Notes: generated from the letters alone by a model not told the origin. Positions 15,407 through 24,629 are shown, numbered from the stretch's first letter. The stretch is 48,464 nucleotides of DNA from Collinsella aerofaciens (GCF_028209395.1 NZ_JAQLDQ010000016.1:1-48464), one strand, 5' to 3'. Program-made: numbers and translations.

Positions 15407-16750
15407 TTAGAACTCGAGCTGCTCCAGGCGATCGAAGACCGTGTCGATGCGGGTGAGGAAGTCCCACGGATCAAAGATCTCGTCGAGCTTCTCCTGGCTG
15501 ACGGTGCAGCGCGGATCAGCCTCGAGACGCTCCTTAAAGGTGGGACCGGAGACGCAATCCTGCACCTCGTGCCAGGTAGCCATGGCGTTTTCCTGCACGA
15601 TCGCATAGGCATCTTCGCGGGTGATGCCCGTATCGACGAGGGCCAGCAGGACCTTGGAGGAGAAGATGAGACCGCGAGTCTTGTTGAGGTTGGCCATCAT
15701 GCGAGCCGGATACAGCTGCAGGCCGTCGATAACGCGAATGAGACACTGGAACATGTGGTCGAGTGCGATAAAGCTATCGGCCTGGGCGACGCGCTCGGCA
15801 GAGGAGTGCGAAATGTCTCGCTCGTGCCACAGGGCGACATTGTCGAAGGCGACCTGGGCATTGGACTTCACGATGCGCGACAGGCCACAGACCTTCTCCA
15901 TGGTGATCGGGTTGCGCTTGTGCGGCATGGCGGAGCTGCCCTTTTGACCCTTGCGGAACGGCTCCTCGGCCTCAAGCGTATCGGTCTTCTGCAGATTGCG
16001 GACCTCGGTAGCGATGCGCTCGCAGGTGGCCGCCGTGGTGGCGAGGACGCCGGCGAGGTAGGCGTGATGGTCGCGGGAGATGACCTGCGTGGACAACGGG
16101 TCGTGGACCAGACCCAGGTGCTCGCAGACATATTCCTCGACAAACGGCTCGATGGAGCTGTACGTGCCGACAGCGCCCGAGATGGCACCGAAGGCAACGT
16201 TCTTGCGGGCGTCCTCAAGACGATCCAGATCGCGCTTGAGCTCCCAGGCCCAAGAGCCAAACTTCATGCCGAAGGTCATCGGCTCGGCGTGGATGCCATG
16301 GGTGCGGCCAGCGCAAAGCGTGTTGCGCTCCTCGAAGGCGCGGCGCTTGCAGATCTCGCCGAGCTTCTTGACGTCCTCGATGATCAGATCGCAGGCCTGG
16401 GTGAGCTGGTAGCACAGAGCCGTATCGCCCAGATCGGAGCTGGTCATGCCATAGTGAACCCAGCGGCTGGGCTTGGGGTCGCCCTCGGGAACATCGGCGT
16501 CGATGTACTCCTTCATGTTGGTCAGGAAGGCAATAACGTCGTGGCGCGTGACTTCCTCGATCTCGTCGACCTTTGCCTTCTCAAAGTTGGCGTGGTCGCG
16601 GATCCACTGGGCTTCGTCTTTAGAAATGCCGATCTTGCCGAGCTCCGCCTGGGCCTCGCAGGCCAGGACCTCGATCTCCTGCCAAATGGCGTACTTGTTC
16701 TCGAGGGAGAAGATGTGTCCCATCTCCGGGCGGGTATAGCGATCGATCAT
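15407..16750 (-). CDS. purB: adenylosuccinate lyase
   Basis: Adenylosuccinate lyase releases fumarate from SAICAR and from adenylosuccinate, acting twice in purine synthesis. The 447-residue protein shows the fumarase/aspartase superfamily signature in GSSAMPHKRNPITME, AGRTHGIHAEPMTFG (the catalytic His region) and MTSSDLGDTAL. The start at 16750 has AAGGAG seven bases upstream; a longer frame reaching 16816 lacks one. A terminator follows. It acts directly after purC in the pathway, but the two genes are not one operon. Confidence 0.96.
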   Translation of the reverse strand: MIDRYTRPEMGHIFSLENKYAIWQEIEVLACEAQAELGKIGISKDEAQWIRDHANFEKAKVDEIEEVTRHDVIAFLTNMKEYIDADVPEGDPKPSRWVHYGMTSSDLGDTALCYQLTQACDLIIEDVKKLGEICKRRAFEERNTLCAGRTHGIHAEPMTFGMKFGSWAWELKRDLDRLEDARKNVAFGAISGAVGTYSSIEPFVEEYVCEHLGLVHDPLSTQVISRDHHAYLAGVLATTAATCERIATEVRNLQKTDTLEAEEPFRKGQKGSSAMPHKRNPITMEKVCGLSRIVKSNAQVAFDNVALWHERDISHSSAERVAQADSFIALDHMFQCLIRVIDGLQLYPARMMANLNKTRGLIFSSKVLLALVDTGITREDAYAIVQENAMATWHEVQDCVSGPTFKERLEADPRCTVSQEKLDEIFDPWDFLTRIDTVFDRLEQLEF

Positions 16751-16855
16751 AGCGGCTCCTTTTTGGTTATTGGCACGTTGGTCGTAACCCAACCATTGTA
16801 CCGTGCGCAGGTGCAAGTATGGGCAGCAGGCATGAACCTAACATTTTGGAATTGG

Positions 16856-16911
16856 AGCGGGCAACGGGACGTCCGCGTATTTGCTTCGCAAATCCGCACC
16901 GGCTGCGGTCG
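16856..16911 (-). repeat. 56-bp direct repeat, copy 1, carrying a tRNA-Gly 3' end
   Basis: This is identical over 56 bp to 16987-17042. Including three bases to its left, it starts with TGGAGCGGGCAACGGGAC, the same 18 bp that end the tRNA-Gly gene (17175-17192). It continues with the hairpins ATTTGC/GCAAAT and ACCG/CGGT. Confidence 0.9.
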
Positions 16912-16986
16912 ATCTCCTCGGATTCACGGAGACGATGGGGAAGACTTTGTTGAATTGGCCGTCCCAAGGTCTCCCGCGCTCGATGA

Positions 16987-17042
16987 AGCGGGCAACGGGA
17001 CGTCCGCGTATTTGCTTCGCAAATCCGCACCGGCTGCGGTCG
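16987..17042 (-). repeat. 56-bp direct repeat, copy 2, carrying a tRNA-Gly 3' end
   Basis: This is the second perfect copy, beginning AGCGGGCAACGGGAC. It shares the tRNA 3' end minus the CCA and is followed directly by the hairpin array at 17043-17131. The 75 bp between the copies has no recognisable content. Confidence 0.9.
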
Positions 17043-17131
17043 CCTATCGGCGACCTTGCCTGCTCGCTATAAACGCTTCGCGTTTATTTAACGCTCGCAC
17101 CCTGTCGGGTTCGAGTCCCGGCGCTTTATTG
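17043..17131. other. array of short hairpins downstream of tRNA-Gly
   Basis: Small inverted repeats are visible: CGCC/GGCG, ATAAACGC-TTC-GCGTTTAT and ACCC-TGTC-GGGT, ending in the T-arm-like GTCGGGTTCGAGTCCCG. The order (hairpins, T-arm-like sequence, terminator, intact tRNA on the + strand) is the same as at tRNA-Lys, and the AAACGC hairpin and T-arm parts are clearly related in sequence. Confidence 0.6.
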
Positions 17132-17165
17132 AAAAAGGCACAGTAACGAAACGTTACCGTGCCTG
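17132..17165 (-). terminator. terminator of tRNA-Gly
   Basis: On the minus strand AGGCACGGTAACG pairs with CGTTACTGTGCCT around TTT, with one mismatch, and is followed by TTTTC. It begins about ten bases after the tRNA 3' end. Confidence 0.85.
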
Positions 17166-17174
17166 AAATTCGAA

Positions 17175-17249
17175 TGGAGCGGGCAACGGGACTCGAACCC
17201 GCGAGTGTCAGCTTGGGAAGCTGATGCCTTACCACTTGGCGATGCCCGC
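17175..17249 (-). tRNA. tRNA-Gly (anticodon CCC)
   Basis: This is a 75-nt tRNA with the 3' CCA encoded. Acceptor strands are GCGGGCA and TGCCCGC, the D-arm contains CGCCAAGTGGTAAGGC, the anticodon stem-loop is TCAGC-TTCCCAA-GCTGA, and the T-arm is CGGGTTCGAGTCCCG. It is a single-gene transcript with its own promoter and terminator. Its 3' end is repeated at 16856 and 16987. Confidence 0.95.
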
Positions 17250-17262
17250 TTGTGTGTTGGCT

Positions 17263-17292
17263 AGTATAACGCGGTTGTCTTGTTCGATACAA
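17263..17292 (-). promoter_or_regulatory. promoter of tRNA-Gly
   Basis: On the minus strand TTGTAT (17287-17292) and TATACT (17263-17268) are separated by 18 bp. The -10 lies about 13 bases before the tRNA 5' end. In the remaining 250 bp up to the adhesin gene at 17547 I see no further gene or clear structure apart from the adhesin's ribosome binding site. Confidence 0.65.
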
Positions 17293-17546
17293 GGGTGGCG
17301 ATGCTTGTTTTAGCTGTGGAGATTCGTTTGAAAATCGCATCAATTGTGGAGATGAGGACCTTTGGCCTCCTGTTCTCCTTATCTTCTACCTGCGCTTTTG
17401 CCTGATTGTTGTATTTGAGCTCAATTTGTCAGGAATTGGGCAAGCTTTTGGTCAGGCTCCGGTACTTACCCGCATGAACCTCGGGGGTAGCCTCATCCTA
17501 CGCGTCGCAACCTCCCCATGCGGCGCACGAGGGATAAGGAGCAGCC

Positions 17547-20500
17547 ATGTCCAACGCACCCACGCACTCTGTCCACAGCGCAATCGCAACAGGTCCGCTG
17601 CTCCTGCTCCTCTTCCTGCTGTTCGGCTGCCTGGCACCGGGAGCCGCATTTGCCGTCGATGGCTACGACCAGCTCGGCTTCCGTACTATTAGCGATGATT
17701 GTGGGCCCTTCTTCATCGGCAAGTATGAAGCTCAAGACGCCTCGATTGCCTACTGCATGAACCAGGAACGCCCCGGGCCCACCAAGCCGGGCGGTCCATG
17801 GCTCAACTTTGATCAAGGCTGGGTGTGGCTCGACGACGAGTTCGCGGCAATCGTTTGTCACGGATATCCTACCGCCACGTCGTTTGGCGGTTACCATCTT
17901 TCACCCGATCGCGCCCGCGCCGCCACCCAGCTTGCCGTATGGATGCTCAACGGCACTACCCATGTCGACGGCACCTACTCCTACACGACCGCTCAGGGCA
18001 AAACCAAGAGTGGGCACTTTACCGCCGACAATGAAGTCGTGGCGGCTGCGCGGTGGCTCCACGACAACGCAAAATCAGGAAGCATCAAAGCCGCTCCGCA
18101 CCGCGCGCGGCGCTATTTAGGAACCGTATCGGGCGGCAGCAAACGTCAAGACATGCTCTATGTACTGCCGGCGGTCTCTGTTTCCTTCCAAAAGCAGTCT
18201 GCGAACACCGTTATTACCAGCGGAAACAATACTTATCAGTTTGACGGGGCAACATTCGATGTTTTTGAGAGCGCCAGCGGCGCGCGTGTCGGCACCGTCC
18301 AGATGGACAGCAACGGTCGAGCGCAGGCAACACTCCTACCCAACACGGCATACTACCTAGTTGAAATGAAGGCGCCGGCCGGCTATGTCCCCCGCCCCGA
18401 TCGCGTTGCCTTTACCACGGGGAATGATGGCGGGCAGGTCGCCATCGATGAACAACCCGGCGCCATCACCCTGCATGTCGTAAAACTCGACGCCGCAACG
18501 AATGCAGGCCCCCAAGTTGGGGCTTCGCTCGCAGGAGCAGAATTCGTGTGCGTATCGCAATCAACCCCTGGATGGACACAAACTCTCAGGACCGATGAAA
18601 GCGGTCGAGCTACCCTCACCGATGTCCCCCTGGGAACCTTTACCATCTATGAATCGAAGGCGCCCGAGGGCTATTTGCCCTCCGGTGACAGTTGGTCTTA
18701 CACCGTTGGAGCCGACCAACTCGGCGATTCAGGCGTGGTCGAGATCGAATCTCGCGTTTCCGATATCCCCATTGCGTTTGACCTTGAGATTTCAAAATTC
18801 AAGGACTACGGCAATAGCGATCAATCCGGCCTGGAGCAGCCGGCAGGAGATGTTGTCTTTGAGGTTGTCAGTAACAGCTCTCAGCAGGTTGTTGGCACAC
18901 TGACCACAAACATCTATGGCTTTGCCTCCACCAAAGATCAGCCCGAAGCATGGTTTGGCGCAGGCAAGCGACCCGCCGGTGTCCACGGAGCCATCCCATA
19001 CGACCGCGCCGGCTACACCGTTCGTGAGGTTCCGGAAACCGTCCCAGAGGGTTTTAAACGTGCAGGGGAATGGACCGTCGAGGCCAATCAGATTTCCGAC
19101 GGCGCCGAGCTTCAATATATCGTGGACAACCACGCTCTGTCGACGCATCTCCAGATTGTAAAACGCGATGCCCAAACAGGCGCCTCTGTTCCCCTAGCCG
19201 GATTCACCTTCCAACTCCTCGACAGCAATCACAAACCTGTCTCACAAACATGCTGGTATCCAGCATATAACGTAATGGACACCTTTACGACTGACGCGAC
19301 CGGCACCGTCACACTGCCCGAATCGCTCATGCCGGGCACCTATTATGTACGCGAAACCTCGGCCAAAGAGCCCTATCTTGTCGGCGGAGAGATCGAGGTA
19401 AACATACCCGCCAATATAAACCTAACGCCCGTTGCAATCGTCTCGTATTATAACCACGCCGCGACCGGAAACATCAGGATCGTTAAAACCGATGCCGTAG
19501 ACGGCAGCAGCCTCGCGGGCGCCACCTTTGAGATCCGTGCCTCAGGTGATATCGTGCGCCCCGACGGTAGCATTGCCGCGCTCGACGGTGAGACTGTCGC
19601 TACCGTCACGACGGATGAAACTGGAGAAGCACGCGCGGACGACCTCCCGCTGGGATCTGGCACCGCACGCTACGAGGTTGTCGAGACTCAAGCGCCGACC
19701 GGCTTCTTACTCGACCGGACGCACCATATCGTCGACCTTACCTATGCCGACCAGAAAACACCCGTTGTGGAAGCACGGCTTAACGTATCCGACGATTACA
19801 CCAAGGTTGATATCTCCAAGGTCGATGCAAGCGGAGAGCAGGAAGTGAAAGGCGCACAGCTCACCTTATATGGTCCCGATAAAACCGAAATAGACTCCTG
19901 GACCTCATCCGACAAGCCGCACCGCATCGAACATCTTGCACCCGGCACCTACTCGTTGCGCGAAATGATATCTCCGCGGACCTATGACCTTGCCGAGGAG
20001 ATAACGTTTGAAATAAAGGACACGGGAGAAGTCCAATCCGTCTCGATGAAGGATGCGCCCATCGAGATCAAAGGACAGGTCGACAAGCGTCAGGAGCTTG
20101 TCCAACCTATCGAAAAGGGCCTGTTGGCCAACGGCGATGGTAAAAATCGCGCCGCGACGCAAACCAATAGTGATGGGCTTTTCTCCTATACCATCGATGC
20201 TCGAAACGATTCCGCTACTTGGGTTGATGAGTTTACGATTACCGATAATCTTGAGTGCGCCAAAGACGGCACGGCGAGATTCGTCTCAATCGAAATCCCC
20301 GTCGCCATCGGCGACCTCAACGGTCTGTGCAACGTGTGGTATCGCACAACGCCGTTGGACTCGACAGAAGCCGATGAGCCGGCAAACGCGACGCTTGACG
20401 ATGGGCACGAAAATCCTTGGCTTGAGTCCGACGAAGTAAAAGAGAGCCTTGGTGAGGACTGTCGCCTCGTCGATTACGACGGCTGGCACCTCTGGAAGGC

Positions 20501-20978
20501 GGATGTCTCGACCACGGAATCCGCCACACTCGAGGCGAAAGAACTCGACCTTGCATCCAATACCGTCGTGACGGGCATTCGCATTGAATACGGTGCGGTA
20601 GCCGCCGACTTTACGACTCGAAGCGATACGGATTCTTGGACCCGTGATGATCTCAAAGATGAGCACGACGACCTTGACGATGCCAAAGCAATCCTTGGCA
20701 CAGATGCTCGGGGCGCAGTCGTGCACATGCAGGCAACGTCGGCTTACACACCCCAAACTGCACTCACCAACAGCGCACGCGTCGATCTTTGCCGCAACGG
20801 CGGCGGCGATAAACTTGAGTCACATGACGAGGACAGTGTCATTCAACGCTGTACCCTACCGCAGGACCTACCGGCAACAGGATCAGCTCCCATCGCCGCT
20901 TGCATCACCGCGCTCCTGACCTCGGGTGCCGCAGCCCTATGGTTCGCTCGCCTTAGGTCAATCCCAAAGAAGCGCTAG
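17547..20978 (+). CDS. thioester-domain adhesin with SpaA/Cna_B repeats and LPATG signal
   Basis: This sortase-anchored adhesin has 1143 residues. A signal peptide (about 1-37) leads into a TQXA-type thioester domain: Cys70 in IAYCMNQERPG and Gln128 in AATQLAVWML would form the internal thioester. Such bonds in streptococcal proteins attach covalently to host targets. At least five Cna_B-like domains follow (about 230-780), recognisable by DGATFDVFES and YYLVEMKAPAGY, with E-x-x-A-P ends. A larger C-terminal domain, LPATG at 1108-1112, a membrane helix and RLRSIPKKR complete it. AAGGAG stands six bases before the ATG. No sortase or pilin partner is in the window. Confidence 0.92.
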   Translation: MSNAPTHSVHSAIATGPLLLLLFLLFGCLAPGAAFAVDGYDQLGFRTISDDCGPFFIGKYEAQDASIAYCMNQERPGPTKPGGPWLNFDQGWVWLDDEFAAIVCHGYPTATSFGGYHLSPDRARAATQLAVWMLNGTTHVDGTYSYTTAQGKTKSGHFTADNEVVAAARWLHDNAKSGSIKAAPHRARRYLGTVSGGSKRQDMLYVLPAVSVSFQKQSANTVITSGNNTYQFDGATFDVFESASGARVGTVQMDSNGRAQATLLPNTAYYLVEMKAPAGYVPRPDRVAFTTGNDGGQVAIDEQPGAITLHVVKLDAATNAGPQVGASLAGAEFVCVSQSTPGWTQTLRTDESGRATLTDVPLGTFTIYESKAPEGYLPSGDSWSYTVGADQLGDSGVVEIESRVSDIPIAFDLEISKFKDYGNSDQSGLEQPAGDVVFEVVSNSSQQVVGTLTTNIYGFASTKDQPEAWFGAGKRPAGVHGAIPYDRAGYTVREVPETVPEGFKRAGEWTVEANQISDGAELQYIVDNHALSTHLQIVKRDAQTGASVPLAGFTFQLLDSNHKPVSQTCWYPAYNVMDTFTTDATGTVTLPESLMPGTYYVRETSAKEPYLVGGEIEVNIPANINLTPVAIVSYYNHAATGNIRIVKTDAVDGSSLAGATFEIRASGDIVRPDGSIAALDGETVATVTTDETGEARADDLPLGSGTARYEVVETQAPTGFLLDRTHHIVDLTYADQKTPVVEARLNVSDDYTKVDISKVDASGEQEVKGAQLTLYGPDKTEIDSWTSSDKPHRIEHLAPGTYSLREMISPRTYDLAEEITFEIKDTGEVQSVSMKDAPIEIKGQVDKRQELVQPIEKGLLANGDGKNRAATQTNSDGLFSYTIDARNDSATWVDEFTITDNLECAKDGTARFVSIEIPVAIGDLNGLCNVWYRTTPLDSTEADEPANATLDDGHENPWLESDEVKESLGEDCRLVDYDGWHLWKADVSTTESATLEAKELDLASNTVVTGIRIEYGAVAADFTTRSDTDSWTRDDLKDEHDDLDDAKAILGTDARGAVVHMQATSAYTPQTALTNSARVDLCRNGGGDKLESHDEDSVIQRCTLPQDLPATGSAPIAACITALLTSGAAALWFARLRSIPKKR

Positions 20979-20984
20979 AGCGAT

Positions 20985-21024
20985 GAAAAAGCGGGCGAGC
21001 CAGTCCCCCGGCTCGCCCGCTTTC
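20985..21024. terminator. bidirectional terminator between convergent genes
   Basis: AAAGCGGGCGAGCC and GGCTCGCCCGCTTT form a 14-bp perfect stem with A and T tracts on both sides. It can end both the adhesin transcript and the convergent minus-strand transcript. Confidence 0.9.
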
Positions 21025-21044
21025 AATCATTTAAATCGCCGCAT

Positions 21045-21263
21045 CTACTCTGCAGACGAAGATCCACCATCAACGATTGCTTGCTCGGACTCAGGAATCC
21101 CATCGGCACCCGTGCTCTGTTCTTGCTCCACCTCTTCGCTGATTGCGGAGGCGGGGGTCGAGCCCTTCGCGCCCACGATGTAGGCAGCTCCAAACCCTAA
21201 CGCAATGGCAATCAAGGTCAAAATCACGTAGACAGGCCAATGGCGCTTAATATACGAAAACAC
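21045..21263 (-). CDS. small single-pass membrane protein
   Basis: The 72-residue protein has a short basic N-terminus (MFSYIKRHW), one helix (about 11-31, VYVILTLIAIALGFGAAYIV) and an acidic, Ser-rich tail (EEVEQEQSTGAD). I do not recognise the family. The GTG start has AAGGAG five bases upstream and lies 21 bases after the stop of the M28-like gene, so the two are cotranscribed. It may be an accessory subunit of that protein; this is inference from position. Confidence 0.7.
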   Translation of the reverse strand: MFSYIKRHWPVYVILTLIAIALGFGAAYIVGAKGSTPASAISEEVEQEQSTGADGIPESEQAIVDGGSSSAE

Positions 21264-21284
21264 GTTGACTCCTTAGAGCTCCGT

Positions 21285-24200
21285 CTACGAACGGCGGATA
21301 ACCTCGGTCACGACCTCGGATACCGTGGCAATGTTCGTCGGGTTGACATTGTGGGGCAGGTCGTCCTCGGTACGAGCGCAAGCCAGACGCGTGCCGTCCA
21401 CGCCGGCGATGGTGAGGGCTCGGCGGCTCGCCTCGAGGGCGGCGTAGGCATCGGTCTTGGCATAGGGCATCTCGAGCGCGCCACAATCGACATGGAACGA
21501 CTTGCACACCTTGCTGACCAGGTTCATGATGCGGCGATCGCCCTTGAGCAGCTGCTGTTCGCCCTCAACCGTCACCACCGAAAGCCTACCGGCGCCGACG
21601 GATTCAAGATTGATGAAGAAGACGCCGCGGAGCTTATCGCGATGCGAAGCCAAGAAGGCCTTCATACCGGCGCCATCACAATCCGAGGCGCCCGTTGCCA
21701 CAAACCAGATATCGTGACCGAGCAGCTCATCGTCGCCCATAGAGGCGACAGCCGAGAGCATATCTTCGGAAGAAGCGCCGTCGGAAGACGTAGCGCCGCC
21801 CTTCCAGCCATCGTTATCGTCCTCGAAATTATCCCACGAACCGATGCCGCGACCGGACTTCTTGGCATCGTAATCGTCTTCGACGCCCAGCCAATCACTC
21901 ATGCTGTCCTGTTCGTTTTTCTTTTTACGACCGAACAGGCCGCCCAGGCCGCGCTTGCGAGACTTGGGCGCCGCCGGGGCGGGAGCCGAAATGGTCTCGA
22001 TCGGCTGAGCGCCCGACGCAACGGGCCTAGGAGGCGCAACGGGTGCCGATGTTGGTTCGGGACCCTGAGCGGTAGCAAAGGGGTCGTTGACCTGTGCGGA
22101 GGGGTCGGGAAGGTCGAACAGCGACGTGCGAGACGCAACGTTTGCCTGCTTCATCGACGGCAGCGACGGATCGGGGACCGAAGCCAGCGGAGACGAGGAA
22201 GGTGCAGGCGACGGAGCCGACGCCGGATCGGGAACATTCACCTGCGGACGCGGTGATGCCTGGGAGGAAATCTGGGCCATAAGGGAATCGACCGTTTCGT
22301 CCTGGGTGGGAGCAACATCGGCAACCGTGGCACCGGAACCACTCGGGGTCGGCATGGTGAAAATCTGCGTGGAGTAAGGCCTCGACTCATCTGTCTCGGG
22401 AGCCTCGGAAACCGCAGGCACTTCCTCCTGCTCGACCTCGGTCGAATCACCTTGATCGGCTGCCGCGTATTGCTCTTCGTCACAGTTGACCTCGACGGGC
22501 TCGTGCCCGGCGGCATCTTGGATTTCGGCAGCATCAATAGGCTCGTCATCGTCTGCCGCGTCGCCCTGCTCATCGGAAACAGGAAGGGGCTCGGCAATCG
22601 CGGTGCCTTGCTTTTCAAACGTTATCGTGGAATCGAACTGCGCGGCATCAAACGACATGGTGCTATCGACGTGCTGCTGAGCCTCAAAGGACGTTGTAGC
22701 TTCGGCGACGTCGACAGGCACGGACTGCATAGCCTCGTTCTGCTCGAACTCTTGCGCCGCGCGCTCACGTGCCGCCTCGGCTGCCTGCTGCTGAGCGATA
22801 GCCTCCTGCTCGGCAGCCTCGCGTGCGGCAACGCGCTTCCCCTCGAAATCGTCGACAAATTTCCTGCCCTTTGCAAGCGCACCCTTAAAGAAGTTGGAAG
22901 CGCTGGCGCCAATCGAAGAGAACGCGGATGCAATATCGGCATGGGGCGTTGCCGCGGGAATCTCGGCCGAGAAATCAGTATCGCTCTCGTAAGACACGCG
23001 CCTCGGCTGTTCAGCGTAATCGTCGTCAGGCTCGTCCCTAACGTCTTGCGCCGGCGCGGCGGGAGCCAAAATGTCCAGTCCTGCCGCGGGATCGATCGCG
23101 GACACCGCCTCGGGCTCGGCAACGGCAGCGGCAACCGCGGCAGACTCATCATCCACGGCGACAACGGGCGCAGATGCAGTCACGACGGGGGCAGGCTCGG
23201 GCTCAAACGTCGGCTCCTCGCCTTCCTCGTAATCGAGCGTGCAGGACTCGGGAAGCATTCCGAGCGCACGGATGGCATCCGAACCAAAGCGGATGTTGCC
23301 GGCGGCATTGCGATAGAGCCTGGGCTCGGGCTCGGCCGCGACAGGCTCCTCCGCCGGCTCGGCAGTGGGAACCTCGTCATTGAACTCTTCGGCCTGGACA
23401 GCCTGATTCTGATCCTCGGGCACGATGGCGCCAATCAGCGTCTCGTCGGCAGACGCACCCTCAAAGCCCTCGATCTGCTCGTCGAAAGCCTCGCCCTGTT
23501 CGGGCTCGGTCTGAGCGTCGGGAGCAATCGGCTGACCGAACTCGTCCTCGGCGTAGGTAGGCTCTTCATACTCGATGGTGTTGCCGTAGTCGTTTTGCTG
23601 TTGGGCCGCGGCATACTCCGCTGCTGCGCGCGCCATCTCCTCGGCACGACGCTTCTGCTCCCCAAAATAGGTATCGAACGGAACATCGTCGGGAAACTCG
23701 TTTTCGCCCTGGAAGGGAGCAACGTTGTCCATAACGCCGAGCATAGCGGCGACAGAAGACTTGTTGCACACTGCGCCGGACGTATAGGGAAGCACAAAAC
23801 GGTTAGAAATGATGTTTGCCGCGTTGGCGAGCGCAACGAGGGAAGCGAGGATCGCGACAATCCACAGCAGAACCTTGAGCGCGCCGGGGAGCGGCAGGAT
23901 ACGCAAGATGGCAACGGCAGCAGGGGCAACCGTGGCAACGGGCAACAGCTTGGCGATGAGCGCACGATACGAAGCATAGGGCTCGCGGGCGAGCAGCTCA
24001 GCACGGGGAGAGTCGTAGTGTGCGACAACGACCACCGGGCGGTTGCGCGGAGACGCGAGCGGGCCCGAGGCCTTGTGGTAGGCGATGACATTTTGGCTCA
24101 CGCCCGTCTTGCCCAGGCGCGAAACCACGGGGTGGCCCGTGCGCTCGAGCACGTAAAGAACGGCGCCGACAATGGCCAGCAAGGTGCCGACCAAGCCGAT

Positions 24201-24431
24201 GCCGCCACCGATGCCCATCAGCAGGGCGCCGGCAAACGCAAGAATACCGGTAACGGCAAATGCCAACCTGCTGGGCGCCGGGGCATTGAACTCCTGAACC
24301 TCGGGATCAAAGCCGTGGTTGCGGAAGATCTGAGCGATATCCTCGGCAGCCAAGCGCTCTTCTTCGCTGCATGCCGGCGTGATGCCGGTGTTCTGCAGCA
24401 GGTGGTTAATATAGTTCTGGGTGTTCGCCAT
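21285..24431 (-). CDS. M28-peptidase-like membrane protein with large disordered insert
   Basis: The protein has about 1048 residues. The N-terminus resembles an M28 zinc peptidase: an EEERLAAEDIAQIFRNHG helix, two to four membrane helices (about 57-95 and 160-205) and VVVVAHYDSPRAE with the H138xD140 pair. The next expected motif with its metal-bridging Asp is altered (SGAVCNKSSVAAML). A low-complexity region of about 600 residues rich in A, E, P, D and S follows. The C-terminus resumes an M28-like fold (FFINLESVGAG, EMPYAKTDAYAAL), but the usual catalytic Glu pair is replaced by GASDCDG. Catalysis is therefore doubtful. GGAG before the ATG at 24431 fixes the start. Confidence 0.7.
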   Translation of the reverse strand: MANTQNYINHLLQNTGITPACSEEERLAAEDIAQIFRNHGFDPEVQEFNAPAPSRLAFAVTGILAFAGALLMGIGGGIGLVGTLLAIVGAVLYVLERTGHPVVSRLGKTGVSQNVIAYHKASGPLASPRNRPVVVVAHYDSPRAELLAREPYASYRALIAKLLPVATVAPAAVAILRILPLPGALKVLLWIVAILASLVALANAANIISNRFVLPYTSGAVCNKSSVAAMLGVMDNVAPFQGENEFPDDVPFDTYFGEQKRRAEEMARAAAEYAAAQQQNDYGNTIEYEEPTYAEDEFGQPIAPDAQTEPEQGEAFDEQIEGFEGASADETLIGAIVPEDQNQAVQAEEFNDEVPTAEPAEEPVAAEPEPRLYRNAAGNIRFGSDAIRALGMLPESCTLDYEEGEEPTFEPEPAPVVTASAPVVAVDDESAAVAAAVAEPEAVSAIDPAAGLDILAPAAPAQDVRDEPDDDYAEQPRRVSYESDTDFSAEIPAATPHADIASAFSSIGASASNFFKGALAKGRKFVDDFEGKRVAAREAAEQEAIAQQQAAEAARERAAQEFEQNEAMQSVPVDVAEATTSFEAQQHVDSTMSFDAAQFDSTITFEKQGTAIAEPLPVSDEQGDAADDDEPIDAAEIQDAAGHEPVEVNCDEEQYAAADQGDSTEVEQEEVPAVSEAPETDESRPYSTQIFTMPTPSGSGATVADVAPTQDETVDSLMAQISSQASPRPQVNVPDPASAPSPAPSSSPLASVPDPSLPSMKQANVASRTSLFDLPDPSAQVNDPFATAQGPEPTSAPVAPPRPVASGAQPIETISAPAPAAPKSRKRGLGGLFGRKKKNEQDSMSDWLGVEDDYDAKKSGRGIGSWDNFEDDNDGWKGGATSSDGASSEDMLSAVASMGDDELLGHDIWFVATGASDCDGAGMKAFLASHRDKLRGVFFINLESVGAGRLSVVTVEGEQQLLKGDRRIMNLVSKVCKSFHVDCGALEMPYAKTDAYAALEASRRALTIAGVDGTRLACARTEDDLPHNVNPTNIATVSEVVTEVIRRS

Positions 24432-24629
24432 GTGCGCTCCACATCCATAATCCGACAAATAGGCCCAATGCATGCACATTAGAACCGTATATAGTCGAAA
24501 GTATACCCCGAGCGAGCGCAAACGACCGAATTCGGGCCATCTTAACGCCCCGAGCGGACAAGGATATAGCCTAATCTCCATATCGGACTAAAATCATGGC
24601 AGCAAACCACCTTCTCATGCGAGGACTCT

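Noticed and set aside
16856..17042. Two identical 56-bp repeats as a CRISPR fragment
   Set aside because: There are only two units, they begin with a tRNA 3' end, spacing is irregular relative to the tRNA copy, and no cas gene is present.
17250..17546. Riboswitch or leader RNA before the thioester adhesin
   Set aside because: Apart from the tRNA-Gly promoter and the ribosome binding site I found no conserved fold or terminator/antiterminator pair.
22452..24482. Open frame of 676 codons antisense to the M28-like gene
   Set aside because: It is long only because the opposite strand is low complexity; it lacks a coherent protein pattern, while the minus-strand frame has a signal-quality start and M28-like motifs.
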